This document shows, piece after piece, positions 1 to 9,365 of a stretch of 64,000 nt of DNA (positions are counted from its first letter, which is position 1; the number at the start of each line of letters is the position of its first letter). Origin of the DNA: Lachnospiraceae bacterium EP-SM-12S-S03. GTDB lineage: Bacteria > Bacillota > Clostridia > Lachnospirales > Lachnospiraceae. Location: positions 62,001 through 126,000 of the forward strand of contig JAJBSL010000003.1 of NCBI GenBank assembly GCA_020540725.1, in the 5' to 3' direction. The translations under genes and the position numbers were made by a program. The notes under the pieces were generated by a model that saw nothing but the letters and a program-made list of their open reading frames with translations, did no database searches and had not been told where the DNA came from.

Positions 1-1
1 C

Positions 2-1270
2 GGAAAGTTTGAATGGTGGTCTATCATCTTCCAGGATTGTCACAAATTAGGACGAACACCTACATTACAGCCAGTCTTTTGGGAATCAGATGAAACCGGA
101 CTCTTGTGGCCTATGATTGGCGCAAAAAACAAAAACGGATGTCTTGCCGTTTCTACGTTCCAGAAACCTTCTATAAAAATTAAGGATACACAGACTTACA
201 CAAAACAAATCCTGTATTTGGATGATTTTGAATCCGACACTTTGGATTTGTGCTGGCAATGGAATCACATTCCGGATGACAGTAAATGGAGCCTTACAGA
301 GCGCCCTGGACATCTCCGTCTGCATACCGCTACTGTAACCGGCAATCTTTCCAAAGCAAGAAACACCTTACGGCAACGCGTGATCGGCTCCGCAAGTTCC
401 GCTACAATCAAGCTGGATATTTCTCACATGACAGATGGTGATATTGCAGGACTTGCCGTTCACCAACAAGATTATAACTATATTGCTGTAAAATGTGTTT
501 CTAATACCGGTGAAAAACAGTTACAAATAAATGATAACGGTATAGAAATAATTTCCGAAGAACTGCCTGCAAAAACAACAACCATTTGGCTTCGCGCTGT
601 AGCCGTAAAAATGGAATATCGTAGCAAATTTTATTATAGTTTAAACAGCATTGATTACAAACCTCTTGGCGATACATATGAAATGCATTACGGGGATTAT
701 GTAGGAATGGGATACGGTGCATTCCATTTTACCACAAAAGCACTTGGCGGATATGTGGATATGGATTTTTTTGAAATAGATACTCAAACACCGAACCACA
801 ATTTAAAACCACTTGGCAAAAAGATCGAAGCCGAACATTATGACAACCAAAAATATGAACTTTATCCAAATATGGAACCACAATATCAAAATAACCCTCT
901 GACTACATGGACTTCTGATGTACATCAAACGGCTCTTCTTACAAAATGGGGAAGTGCTTATGATCTGGCCGTCTCTAACCTACACGATGGCGATTGGGTA
1001 GAATACAATAGAATTGATCTTGGTTCCGGAGCAAAAAGAGTAACTGTGAGAGCTTCCTCTACTTGTGATACTGGCAGATTAGAATTCCATGCAGATACTC
1101 CGGATGGCATATTGGTTGCTTCCATTGCTCTTACAAATACAGGCTACGAAGAATGTTTCCAGGATTTCTGTGCCGAAACCGCTTCTTCTTTTACTGGTAT
1201 TCAAAAGCTTGTTTTAGTTTATCATGGTCCGAAAAAAACATGCCGTATCAACTGGTTTTTATTCCAATAG
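2..1270 (+). CDS. GH43-type glycosidase, C-terminal part, with concanavalin-like domain and CBM6 (partial)
   Basis: The frame is already open at base 2 and has no start in the window, so the N-terminus and most of the five-bladed propeller are missing. The first visible residues (WWSIIFQD...GRTPTLQPV, then WPMIG) match the last blade of GH43 beta-xylosidases/arabinofuranosidases. A beta-xylosidase C-terminal concanavalin A-like domain follows (about residues 65-260 of the visible part). The last ~150 residues start KIEAEHYD, contain DGDWVEYN and end with INWF, which is a CBM6. The likely role is exo-removal of xylose or arabinose from xylan side chains. No secretion signal can be judged. DUF624 lies 18 bp downstream, probably in one transcript. 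The catalytic residues lie outside the window, so the exact specificity is open. Confidence 0.85.
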   Translation, partial: GKFEWWSIIFQDCHKLGRTPTLQPVFWESDETGLLWPMIGAKNKNGCLAVSTFQKPSIKIKDTQTYTKQILYLDDFESDTLDLCWQWNHIPDDSKWSLTERPGHLRLHTATVTGNLSKARNTLRQRVIGSASSATIKLDISHMTDGDIAGLAVHQQDYNYIAVKCVSNTGEKQLQINDNGIEIISEELPAKTTTIWLRAVAVKMEYRSKFYYSLNSIDYKPLGDTYEMHYGDYVGMGYGAFHFTTKALGGYVDMDFFEIDTQTPNHNLKPLGKKIEAEHYDNQKYELYPNMEPQYQNNPLTTWTSDVHQTALLTKWGSAYDLAVSNLHDGDWVEYNRIDLGSGAKRVTVRASSTCDTGRLEFHADTPDGILVASIALTNTGYEECFQDFCAETASSFTGIQKLVLVYHGPKKTCRINWFLFQ

Positions 1271-1288
1271 AAAGGACGTATATCCGTT

Positions 1289-1915
1289 ATGAAAAATATT
1301 TTTAATATCGACAATAAATTTTTCACTTTTATGAGTAAAGTTGCGGACGTTATGATATTAAATCTGCTTTTTATCATTACGTCTATTCCAATCATCACCA
1401 TTGGAACTTCTCTCACAGCTTTATATTCCGTATCACTAAAGCAAAGTGCCGGAACGTCCAGCTACATTGTGAAAGAATATTTCCATGCATGGAAAATCAA
1501 TTTTAGACAAGGTACAATTTTATGGGGATTCTCTTTGCTCGCTTTCTTATTGTTATTTGCGAACCTGACATTAAACACAGATGGTATTATCCACCTTGTG
1601 ATACGTTTTGTCATGATTCTTTCGTTGATTTTATATATCATGGTGACTTTATACGCATTTCCATTGCTTGCTAAATTTGATAACACACTCAAACATACGA
1701 TTGTAAATGCGTTTTTGATGTCAATACGACATTTTTTAACAACTTGTACATTATTTGGAACTGCAGCGTTCTTTGCATTAATCACAATTGCTTATCCGCC
1801 TATGATTGAATTCACCACTATGGCATGGTTTTTGTTCTTCTTTGCAATCATCGCACGGATTCAGGCAACGTTTTTAAACAAGATTTTTGATCGTTATATT
1901 CCAGAAACAATCTAA
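1289..1915 (+). CDS. DUF624 (YesL-like) membrane protein
   Basis: A 208-residue, strongly hydrophobic protein with about five membrane segments (roughly 24-46, 70-92, 98-122, 142-166 and 172-192). The N-terminus, with the pattern N-(N/L)LFI(I/L)-T-IPI-TIG-S-TALY, is the signature of the DUF624/YesL family. Members sit almost always beside YesMN regulators and LplABC-type sugar transporters, but their biochemical role is unknown. It probably shares the transcript of the GH43 enzyme ahead of it. A weak hairpin without a U-tract follows, between this gene and the converging GH120 gene. The family call is firm and the function is not known. Confidence 0.85.
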   Translation: MKNIFNIDNKFFTFMSKVADVMILNLLFIITSIPIITIGTSLTALYSVSLKQSAGTSSYIVKEYFHAWKINFRQGTILWGFSLLAFLLLFANLTLNTDGIIHLVIRFVMILSLILYIMVTLYAFPLLAKFDNTLKHTIVNAFLMSIRHFLTTCTLFGTAAFFALITIAYPPMIEFTTMAWFLFFFAIIARIQATFLNKIFDRYIPETI

Positions 1916-1935
1916 TAACAGTAAACATAACACAT

Positions 1936-1958
1936 GGGACTGTCTAAAAAACAGTCCC
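1936..1958. repeat. Hairpin between convergent genes
   Basis: A perfect 8-bp stem (GGGACTGT/ACAGTCCC) with a 7-base loop lies in the convergent gap between the DUF624 and GH120 genes. Neither strand has a proper T-run after the stem, so it is only a weak candidate for a bidirectional terminator. Confidence 0.45.
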
Positions 1959-2042
1959 AACTCTCCAAAAGCTCTTTTCGCAGTATAATCATTTACAAAT
2001 TATAACTCCGTTTTTCATTTTTACCTCTCATATTTCCCCTTG

Positions 2043-4013
2043 CTATTCACACCATATTTCTATTCGATTTCTTTCCTCTTCAATTTGCTGGAACGGACCT
2101 GCTAAGATTTTTTCCTGTCGTACATTTCCTGCATAATCATGATCCGACACATATTCCTTCCCTTTTAGAGTGAAAAACGGTTCTTCTACAATTCTTCCGG
2201 TTCCCAATCGTTCTGAATTGATAAGATCTTCCGAAAAATCAACCACTTCTTTCGGAACTGTCATTTCTAGATATACTTTCCCATTCTCTTCCAGAATTTC
2301 CACCTGCGGATCATCATTCAAAATCAATGCATCCTCTCCGTTACACGGATTCGCTCCATTTAAATACACATTTCCACCAAGATATATTGGCTGTTTCACT
2401 TCCACATATGCTTCTGTATTTCCGCGACCTTTGGACGCTTTATCAATTCTTTCAAAATATTCCGCAAGAGAAACGGGACAATCCGAATATCCTACCGTAC
2501 CGACAAACGTATGCTTTCTTCCTTCTTCTCCGAAAATCGTATATTCCGAAATTTCTTTTTCTCCTCCAACAAAAATGTTATTGTAAAATCGATCATCCCC
2601 ACCATATACAAACGCGTACCCTCTTACCGCAGTAGAATGTGCAAAATGATACGGTGTCACACGTTCAAGTTCCGGCAACTGGCATATCACTCCACAAAAC
2701 AGATTATGTACATACGCACCACCTTGGGCAATATTATCCAAATTGTAATCCGATGCAAAAATATTATTTTCGATCAAATGCGGACCATGCGTCACTTCTA
2801 TCATCAAATCCCGTCCGTTTTTTTGGTAGAGATTTCTGTGCACATAGACTCCCTGGGCCTCCCAGTCCAGCCATGTACCGAGAGTACAATGATGAATTCT
2901 GTTCTCTGTAATTTCCACATCAATTGCAGTATGCAACTTAATACCTGCGATTTCATGTCCAAAAAACTCACATTTTGTACCAATATTATAAATTTGATTA
3001 TGCGAAATCTTGCTGAAAATGCATCCAAGATTTCCTCCAATTCCATTTTGTCCACAATTATAAATCGTATTATCGCAAATAATATGTGAACCAATATGTT
3101 CTTTGGACCATCCCATGCTCCCTGCTTCAAAGATTAGTTCCAATTGTCTCTGATGGCCGGATTTTCGAAAACGTTCCTTCTCCAGATCTACAACAAACAA
3201 ATCATCCCGACCAATACTGATTCCCATACATTTTGAATCGTGAATGATATTATTTTGGATAATCCAGCCCTTGCTCCAACGAGGTCCCACCATTCCTTGC
3301 TGTTTTGCGCTCGGCGGTGCCCAACGCGTTGCGCCATGCGCTATTTCAAACCCTTTCACGGTAATAAAGTCAATCCCACGTTTTTCTGGATAAAAGCAAC
3401 TCTCCCGAACATTAATTTCTACCTCTTGTTCATTCGGATTATATTCCTGAAAGTTTGCATAAATGGTCGTATCTTCCTTACCTACGACAGACCACCACTG
3501 ATAGATGGTATCTTCTGGGTAAAGAATCGTTTCTGTACATCTTGGATAATAAGCTCCAACACCTTTTTTTCGCATCTTAGGCTGGCGCACATCTTCCAAA
3601 GAAGCTGCTTCATACATTGCCTTTCCATTCAGATAAACTTCACCCGTATGTAACGGATAGTCTGGATGTAAATACCAATCGCCTTTCATTCGTTCTGCAT
3701 ATGGATTATAATCACCAAATAATGCATTCGGAATCTTTGCTTTCCATACAGTTCCCTCATCATTTTCCCAATCAGAAATCACTTCAGATCCTTTCATTAC
3801 AACTTTTTCTCCCGGTACAGCTTCGTATGTAATACGACACAAGTCATTCTTTCCTCCCCGTGCCGGTTTTACCCATTCACGATACACACCTTCATGTACA
3901 AGAACCCGATCCCCTGCTCTCATAATTTCAGCAGCTTTTGATATCGTCCGAAACGGACACTCTTTTCCCCCGGGATTTTGGTCATTTCCATAGATTGAAA
4001 CATGATATTCCAT
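2043..4013 (-). CDS. GH120 beta-xylosidase (right-handed beta-helix)
   Basis: A 656-residue protein resembling Thermoanaerobacterium XylC, the founding GH120 enzyme, from its N-terminus (MEYHVSIYG, DRVLVHEGVYREWVKP) to its C-terminal domain. The two GH120 catalytic carboxylates are visible: D383 in WLDWEAQG (nucleophile) and E406 in IEVTHGP (acid/base), 23 residues apart as in XylC. A flexible parallel beta-helix carries many N-I-I/N-x-I-Y-N turns, and FVYGGDDRFYNNIFVGG is the conserved late motif. There is no signal peptide, so the enzyme should split imported xylo-oligosaccharides in the cytoplasm. The ATG chosen lies 9 nt after GGAG; a GTG two codons upstream is too close to it. It is the last gene of the sugar operon, 14 bp after GH43. 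Confidence 0.9.
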   Translation of the reverse strand: MEYHVSIYGNDQNPGGKECPFRTISKAAEIMRAGDRVLVHEGVYREWVKPARGGKNDLCRITYEAVPGEKVVMKGSEVISDWENDEGTVWKAKIPNALFGDYNPYAERMKGDWYLHPDYPLHTGEVYLNGKAMYEAASLEDVRQPKMRKKGVGAYYPRCTETILYPEDTIYQWWSVVGKEDTTIYANFQEYNPNEQEVEINVRESCFYPEKRGIDFITVKGFEIAHGATRWAPPSAKQQGMVGPRWSKGWIIQNNIIHDSKCMGISIGRDDLFVVDLEKERFRKSGHQRQLELIFEAGSMGWSKEHIGSHIICDNTIYNCGQNGIGGNLGCIFSKISHNQIYNIGTKCEFFGHEIAGIKLHTAIDVEITENRIHHCTLGTWLDWEAQGVYVHRNLYQKNGRDLMIEVTHGPHLIENNIFASDYNLDNIAQGGAYVHNLFCGVICQLPELERVTPYHFAHSTAVRGYAFVYGGDDRFYNNIFVGGEKEISEYTIFGEEGRKHTFVGTVGYSDCPVSLAEYFERIDKASKGRGNTEAYVEVKQPIYLGGNVYLNGANPCNGEDALILNDDPQVEILEENGKVYLEMTVPKEVVDFSEDLINSERLGTGRIVEEPFFTLKGKEYVSDHDYAGNVRQEKILAGPFQQIEEERNRIEIWCE

Positions 4014-4027
4014 TTTCACCCACTCCT

Positions 4028-5419
4028 TTATCCTATTTCTTTTTCAAAATGAAAAGTGGCAAGTTCACAAATGTATTCTTCCGTTTTGCTTTCAAATTGT
4101 AAATAAATCGTATGTACACCTACGATATCCTTCAAATCTTTTCGAACAGCTATCCATTCTTTTCCCGAACCGGATTCAATTGGAACAATTCCAACTTCCT
4201 CTCCTTTCGGAGTATCTAAAAGAATCTTTATATTTCCTCCTGCCATCGGGCAAATTTCCATAATGACGGATAGCTTACCTTTCTGCATTCCAAAATCAAA
4301 ATCCTTATACTCCACACAATTTCCATTTGTAATATGTACAAGCGGATGTAAATCCTTCTCAGACTCTTCCAAATAACATCCCGGCCTAAATCCGTCCAGT
4401 CTGACATGTGTGGCATAAGCCGCCTCAATTCTGTCATACGGAGAAAGCGGACCTCCAAACCCGTTATTTGTCATATCAACCTGACCGATATTTCCTTCCT
4501 CATCAATGAAAATAGGCTCCACGCACACTTTTCTTCGCATATTACTATTTCCAAACCCTCTGTGATAAAAAATGTACCACTGACCGTTTACCTCACACAA
4601 AGATCCATGGTTATTTCCACTTTCTAAGTCGCATCCATCATTATCCAGGATATTTCCCCGAAATGTATAAGGATCTAGCGGATGTTCCGCTGTCGCATAG
4701 GACATCATATGAACTCCTTTTCCCTTATCTGAAGGATAAAGTAAGTAATATTTATCTCTGATTTTTCTTATAGATGGACCCTCATAAAATCCAAAACCTT
4801 GATCTGGATTCTCGGCGTCTCCGAATAAATAATGTTTTGTACTGCGATCGGCGATTGCATACATCCCCTCCGCATCCTGTCTAAGTTCCACCCCAACTAG
4901 TCCTTCCCCGCCAAACGATTGTCTCTGTCCCCAGATCATGTACATCGTATCATTTTCTTCATAGAGCGTAGGGTCAATACTTCCAAGCGGTTCCCCATCC
5001 TCATATATAATCTGTGTTGCAGGAGAAAACGGTCCTTCCGGATTATCGCTTACCGACATTCCAAGACCTCCCCCGCTAAAACAACTTGCAAGCCAGTATT
5101 TCCCATCTTTATCAATTACATCTGGTGCATAAAGGATGGCGTCCGTCCACGAAACGCCATCCTCTTCCTTTCCATCCCACATATATCCTTCCCCTTTTCT
5201 AGACGCAAACGAAACACCATGATCTGTCCAGTCAGACAAATCTGTTAAAGGAGCGGAATATACATGATATTGATGCGAACACCATGTCCCTTGCTGATAT
5301 TCATCATGGGATCCGTATAGAAACAATCTCTTTTTACCATCACTGCCGGCAAATACTCTTGCCTCCACATCCGGAATAAATTCATCCAGTGGGAGAAGCG
5401 GATTTACACTTCTTTTCAT
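4028..5419 (-). CDS. GH43 family glycosidase with C-terminal CBM6-like domain
   Basis: A 463-residue protein with a five-bladed propeller. The three conserved GH43 acidic residues can be placed: D17 in FIPDVEARVF (base), D149 in GSIDPTLY (pKa modulator) and E213 in FYEGPSIRK (acid). Residues ~325-463 form a CBM6-like beta-sandwich. The protein belongs to the group annotated as beta-xylosidase/alpha-arabinofuranosidase. No signal peptide is present, so it is predicted to act inside the cell on imported oligosaccharides. AGGAGG precedes the ATG by 6 nt. It lies between GH35 (15 bp) and GH120 (14 bp), which points to a shared transcript and arabinoxylan fragments as substrate. The sugar specificity cannot be settled from sequence. 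Confidence 0.87.
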   Translation of the reverse strand: MKRSVNPLLPLDEFIPDVEARVFAGSDGKKRLFLYGSHDEYQQGTWCSHQYHVYSAPLTDLSDWTDHGVSFASRKGEGYMWDGKEEDGVSWTDAILYAPDVIDKDGKYWLASCFSGGGLGMSVSDNPEGPFSPATQIIYEDGEPLGSIDPTLYEENDTMYMIWGQRQSFGGEGLVGVELRQDAEGMYAIADRSTKHYLFGDAENPDQGFGFYEGPSIRKIRDKYYLLYPSDKGKGVHMMSYATAEHPLDPYTFRGNILDNDGCDLESGNNHGSLCEVNGQWYIFYHRGFGNSNMRRKVCVEPIFIDEEGNIGQVDMTNNGFGGPLSPYDRIEAAYATHVRLDGFRPGCYLEESEKDLHPLVHITNGNCVEYKDFDFGMQKGKLSVIMEICPMAGGNIKILLDTPKGEEVGIVPIESGSGKEWIAVRKDLKDIVGVHTIYLQFESKTEEYICELATFHFEKEIG

Positions 5420-5434
5420 GGTATTCCTCCTGAT

Positions 5435-7180
5435 TTATCCTAATTTCGGTTCGTCCACAAGGCTGATTGTGTCTGTTGCTTTTCCGTCTGTTTCGAAGAT
5501 TATGATTTCATTCACACCTTCTTTTAACATCGGTCCCGGAATGTAAAGTCTCTTCTGTGGTCCGATTTCCCAGAAACGTCCGATATTTCTTCCGTTTACA
5601 AAGGCACAGCCTTTTCCAAATCCGTCCACGTCAAGGAATGTATCTCCTACTTCATCTACCTGGAATGTGAATTTGTAGAATGCCGGCAATCCTTCTTCAT
5701 ATCCCTTTGAGTAGTCTACTTTTGATATATCATCTAGCGGAAGAGAATACATATCCCATCCCATATGAAATACTCCATTGATTTGAACGCCGTGTGTGAT
5801 TCCTTTCTTCTGTAGATCAATTTCCGGTCCATAGTTTACTCTTCCTCTGTTTTCCATAAGGATATCTAACACACCTTGTTCTTCTTTGAATGTGAAACCA
5901 TTTTTTCTGTGCATTTCATCATCATTGCGGATTTCAACCTGTTTTCCATCTGCAAAAATAATTGCACGGTCCATTCCACCACGAATTTTACAAGATTCAA
6001 TTTCTTTTCCTCTTGTAATTGTACTTCTATAAAGTACATAGCCATAGTTCTGTCCTAATTCTTCCATAGATAATGGCATAGATTCTCTTACCGGAGTACT
6101 CAATGTATCCAATGTATCGAATAATCCAACCTTTTCTTCTAACTGTAATGTTCCGTAAGCTTTTCTTTGAATCTTTGTTGTAAATTCTACTTTCGGAATT
6201 TCGCGGAACTTAGAAATCACCTTCTGGAACTCTAGATATTTTTCTGTAATCTGTCCATCTTCAGTAAGCGGTGCATCATAATCGTAAGATGTGACATCAG
6301 CTCCTACTTTATCATCATAGTTGGAACCATTCATAAATCCGAAGTTTGTTCCGCCATGGAACATATAGAAGTTTACATGACCTCTCTCTAACATATCTTC
6401 TAATGATTTCTTGTGTTCTGTATAATCTACCACACTATGTTCTTTCATTCCCCAATGATCAAACCATCCTACCCAGTATTCCATACACATAAGCGGCTGA
6501 TCTCCGATGATCTTTTTCACTGCTTCAAAACGCTCTGCTCCCTTGGATCCAAAGTTTGCTGTTCTCCATGCACCATCCACACACCCATCATCCATATACT
6601 GTTTTCCAGGTCCGTCTGATGTAACAAAAGGAACTGTAACTCCTCTTTCGACCATCATGTCTTTTAATGCGTTCAGATAGTCTTTGTCGTTTCCATAAGA
6701 ACCGTATTCATTTTCAATCTGCATCATGAGGATTGGTCCGCCATTTGTAATCTGATATGGCGCTACAAGCGGAATTAATTTGTCATAATAACGTGCTACG
6801 CAGTCAAGATATACTTTATTGTAGCAACGGAGACGAATGCCGTGTTTTGTCAAAAGCCATGCCGGGAAACCACCGAATTCCCACTCTGCACAAATGTACG
6901 GAGATGGTCTTAAAATTACATACAAACCAAGTTCCTGTGCAATATCAAGGAATCTACAAAGATCTGCATCGCCTTCAAAGCAGAATTCTCCTTCTTTTGG
7001 CTCATGAACATTCCATGCCACATAAGTTTCTACTGTATTACATCCCATTGCTTTTAATTTTTCCAGACGGTCTCTCCAATACTCCGGCACTACACGGAAG
7101 TAATGGATACTTCCTGAAATAATTTGAAATTTCTCACCATTCATATAAATATCGCCTTTAATTTCAAGTATACTCGGCAT
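5435..7180 (-). CDS. GH35 beta-galactosidase
   Basis: A 581-residue glycoside hydrolase of family 35. The TIM barrel begins SGSIHYFRV at about residue 22. WNVHEP is at 56-61. The acid/base is E158 in QIENEYG and the nucleophile is E234 in CMEYWVGWFDHWG. Two beta-sandwich domains follow, with the jelly-roll motif FVNGRNIGRFWEIGPQ near the end. The size is typical of bacterial cytoplasmic GH35, and no signal peptide is seen. Of two nearby ATGs, the one used lies 7 nt after AGGAG; the longer form would overlap the upstream gene. It probably removes terminal beta-galactose from decorated xylan or related oligosaccharides. It sits between the Gfo/Idh-type gene and GH43 in the same operon. Confidence 0.9.
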   Translation of the reverse strand: MPSILEIKGDIYMNGEKFQIISGSIHYFRVVPEYWRDRLEKLKAMGCNTVETYVAWNVHEPKEGEFCFEGDADLCRFLDIAQELGLYVILRPSPYICAEWEFGGFPAWLLTKHGIRLRCYNKVYLDCVARYYDKLIPLVAPYQITNGGPILMMQIENEYGSYGNDKDYLNALKDMMVERGVTVPFVTSDGPGKQYMDDGCVDGAWRTANFGSKGAERFEAVKKIIGDQPLMCMEYWVGWFDHWGMKEHSVVDYTEHKKSLEDMLERGHVNFYMFHGGTNFGFMNGSNYDDKVGADVTSYDYDAPLTEDGQITEKYLEFQKVISKFREIPKVEFTTKIQRKAYGTLQLEEKVGLFDTLDTLSTPVRESMPLSMEELGQNYGYVLYRSTITRGKEIESCKIRGGMDRAIIFADGKQVEIRNDDEMHRKNGFTFKEEQGVLDILMENRGRVNYGPEIDLQKKGITHGVQINGVFHMGWDMYSLPLDDISKVDYSKGYEEGLPAFYKFTFQVDEVGDTFLDVDGFGKGCAFVNGRNIGRFWEIGPQKRLYIPGPMLKEGVNEIIIFETDGKATDTISLVDEPKLG

Positions 7181-7205
7181 CTTCATTCTCCTGTCAAACC
7201 TAAAT

Positions 7206-8405
7206 TTATCTTGTGATCCATGCACCCTTTGTGAAGTCCGGAATCATAACCGGTTTTCCACCAAGGGCGATTGATTCTTCTGTAAGCGCTGTAATACACA
7301 TCCATGCTGCTGTGTCATACACATCGATCGGACATGGTGTTCCATTTAAAATACTGTCAAAAAATTCTCTAAATACAAGCCAATCCATTCCATCGTGAGA
7401 ACCACGTACACCTTCTTCTTTGTATGCCTTCCACATCGGATGCTCATATTCTTCACTATATTTTTCTGCATTTCCCCACTGTTCTTTCCATTTGAAGTCA
7501 TATTCTTCGTGTACTTTATCCAAAAAGACAGAATCTGTAGCTTCTTCGTACATTCCTTTTGTTCCGCGTACTGTAAAGTCACGACTATAGAATCTCGGAA
7601 GTGTTGTGTCCAATGTTAATGTAATCGTCTCTCCACCTGCACATTTAATCACTGTCGTTACAACATCTCCCTGTGCAAATTCTGCATTTGCAAGCGAATG
7701 TTCCGCTCCGAGACGATCATTCACATATTCATGCAATCCTACTGCTTTGGATGACGTTGATGTTAAGGATACCATCCGGTTTCCTCTGTTGATATGTAAA
7801 AGTTGGGCAATCGGTCCCAATTCATGTGTCGGATAGTTCTCACAATTACGATTCAGATAGTTACGCAGACGGTAATGTCTGTATTTCTCCCCACCACTTA
7901 CTTCATCCCGAAGATCATGGTGATATCCCCCCTTACAATGTACAATCGTACCAAGCACACCCAACTCTGCCATATGCATTGCCATCATTTCACGGCGTCC
8001 GTAACAACAATTCTCTAACATCATGATCGGAACTTTTGTTTCTTCATATGCACGAACAAGATCCCAACACTGCTCTACAGTATATGCACCGCCAACTTCC
8101 ATTCCGACTGCTTTTCCTGCACGTATCGCCTCAATCGCAATTTTAATGTGATCTTCCCAAGCACAAGTAATAATAATTGTATCTACATTCGGATTAGAAA
8201 TCACTTTTTTATAATCAAGTGTTACATCTGGTCTTTTGCCCTGTACTCTTTCTACTGTCTCGGCAGCCTGCTCTGCGCGATCTTCATAACTATCGCACAC
8301 AGCTGTAACATTAACTTTTTCCAATGCCAAAATAACACTCTCCAAAAGCCCCAATCCTCGCGAACCATAACCAATTATTCCCACATTTAATTTATCTCGT
8401 TTCAT
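7206..8405 (-). CDS. Gfo/Idh/MocA family protein, GH109-like (possible NAD-dependent glycosidase)
   Basis: A 399-residue protein. The N-terminal Rossmann fold has the dinucleotide motif IGYGSRGLG (11-19) and continues to about residue 125; the C-terminal half is the Gfo/Idh/MocA beta-sheet domain. The motifs ENCCYGR (131-137), YPTHELGPIA (191-200) and INRGN (205-209) resemble those of GH109 enzymes, which break glycosidic bonds by a transient NAD+-dependent oxidation. A plain sugar dehydrogenase is the alternative. It lies inside the sugar operon, between the permeases and GH35, with a good AGGAG site, so it should act on an imported sugar or oligosaccharide. Family membership is firm, the GH109 reading is moderate, and the substrate is unknown. 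Confidence 0.75.
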   Translation of the reverse strand: MKRDKLNVGIIGYGSRGLGLLESVILALEKVNVTAVCDSYEDRAEQAAETVERVQGKRPDVTLDYKKVISNPNVDTIIITCAWEDHIKIAIEAIRAGKAVGMEVGGAYTVEQCWDLVRAYEETKVPIMMLENCCYGRREMMAMHMAELGVLGTIVHCKGGYHHDLRDEVSGGEKYRHYRLRNYLNRNCENYPTHELGPIAQLLHINRGNRMVSLTSTSSKAVGLHEYVNDRLGAEHSLANAEFAQGDVVTTVIKCAGGETITLTLDTTLPRFYSRDFTVRGTKGMYEEATDSVFLDKVHEEYDFKWKEQWGNAEKYSEEYEHPMWKAYKEEGVRGSHDGMDWLVFREFFDSILNGTPCPIDVYDTAAWMCITALTEESIALGGKPVMIPDFTKGAWITR

Positions 8406-8463
8406 TTTTATGTCTCCTTATTTTATTAGCGTCGATTCTTTTCTTCACATTAAAAAATCACAA

Positions 8464-9354
8464 TTATCCTTTTACACTTCCTAATACAAGCCCTTTTGTA
8501 AAATATTTTTGTAAAAATGGATAAATCAACATAACCGGAATTGCTCCCAAGAAAAGTTGAGCAGCCCTTCCTGTTCTTGCATTCATTTGTCCCAAAAGTG
8601 CTTGAATATCTTGTGAACCTTGTGTTCGCATTAACTGTTCAAAATTCTGTAATAAAGACTGTAGATATGTTTGGAGCGGGTAATTTTCTGGATTATTCAT
8701 ATAAATCATTCCACTAAACCAATCGTTCCAATGTCCTACGACACAAAATAGTCCTACTGTTGCTAAAGCTGGTTTTAAAACTGGAAGAATTACTTTGATC
8801 AAAGTTTGCATCGGGCTAGCTCCATCAATTGCCGCTGCTTCTTCAATCTCTTCTGGAATTCCTCTAATAAAGTTCATGAGAATAATCATATTATAAACCG
8901 GAAGAGCTCCTGGAAGGATCAATGCCCAAATCGTATCCTTTAACCCTAATCTTGTAATTACTAAATATGTAGGAATTAATCCACCTGAAACCAACATTGT
9001 AATCACAAAAAATACCATATAGACATTTCTTCCACTCACCTTTTTCTTACTTTTTGATAATGGGTATGCCGTCAACACCATAAGAATCAGGTTCAATCCA
9101 ACTCCAATAAAAACTCTCTCTAATGAAATCATGAGTGATCTCATAAACTTTCCACCTTTGAGCGCAAATTCATATGCGCTCAAAGTAAAGTCTACCGGAA
9201 CAAATCCCACTTTTCCTGCTGATACTGCTGCTGCATCACTAAACGAAATTGCCAACAGGTTCACAAACGGTAATACACATGTCAAAGATACTACTGTAAG
9301 TATGATAATATTTACTACGTTAAAAATTTTATTTCCCTTTGTTTTATAATGCAT
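8464..9354 (-). CDS. Carbohydrate ABC transporter permease (LplC/YtcP type)
   Basis: A 296-residue inner-membrane protein with six predicted membrane helices and the EAA loop EEAAAIDGASPMQTLIKVILP, where the ABC ATPase docks. It belongs to the CUT1 family, LplC branch, as shown by the N-terminal region (CVLPFVNLLAISFSDAAAVSAG) and the C-terminal YPFLQKYFTKGLVLGSVKG. The ATG used lies 7 nt after AGGAGG; a longer reading would overlap the upstream permease. It pairs with the preceding permease. No ATPase gene is in the locus, which is usual for this class because one shared MsmK/UgpC-type ATPase serves several importers. Confidence 0.9.
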   Translation of the reverse strand: MHYKTKGNKIFNVVNIIILTVVSLTCVLPFVNLLAISFSDAAAVSAGKVGFVPVDFTLSAYEFALKGGKFMRSLMISLERVFIGVGLNLILMVLTAYPLSKSKKKVSGRNVYMVFFVITMLVSGGLIPTYLVITRLGLKDTIWALILPGALPVYNMIILMNFIRGIPEEIEEAAAIDGASPMQTLIKVILPVLKPALATVGLFCVVGHWNDWFSGMIYMNNPENYPLQTYLQSLLQNFEQLMRTQGSQDIQALLGQMNARTGRAAQLFLGAIPVMLIYPFLQKYFTKGLVLGSVKG

Positions 9355-9365
9355 CTTATTGCCTC

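Noticed and set aside
1936..1958. Hairpin as a firm rho-independent terminator
   Set aside because: The stem is good, but neither strand has a T-run after it; kept only as a hairpin.
2511..3089. 192-codon open frame on the + strand
   Set aside because: Antisense to the GH120 gene, whose identity and catalytic residues are clear.
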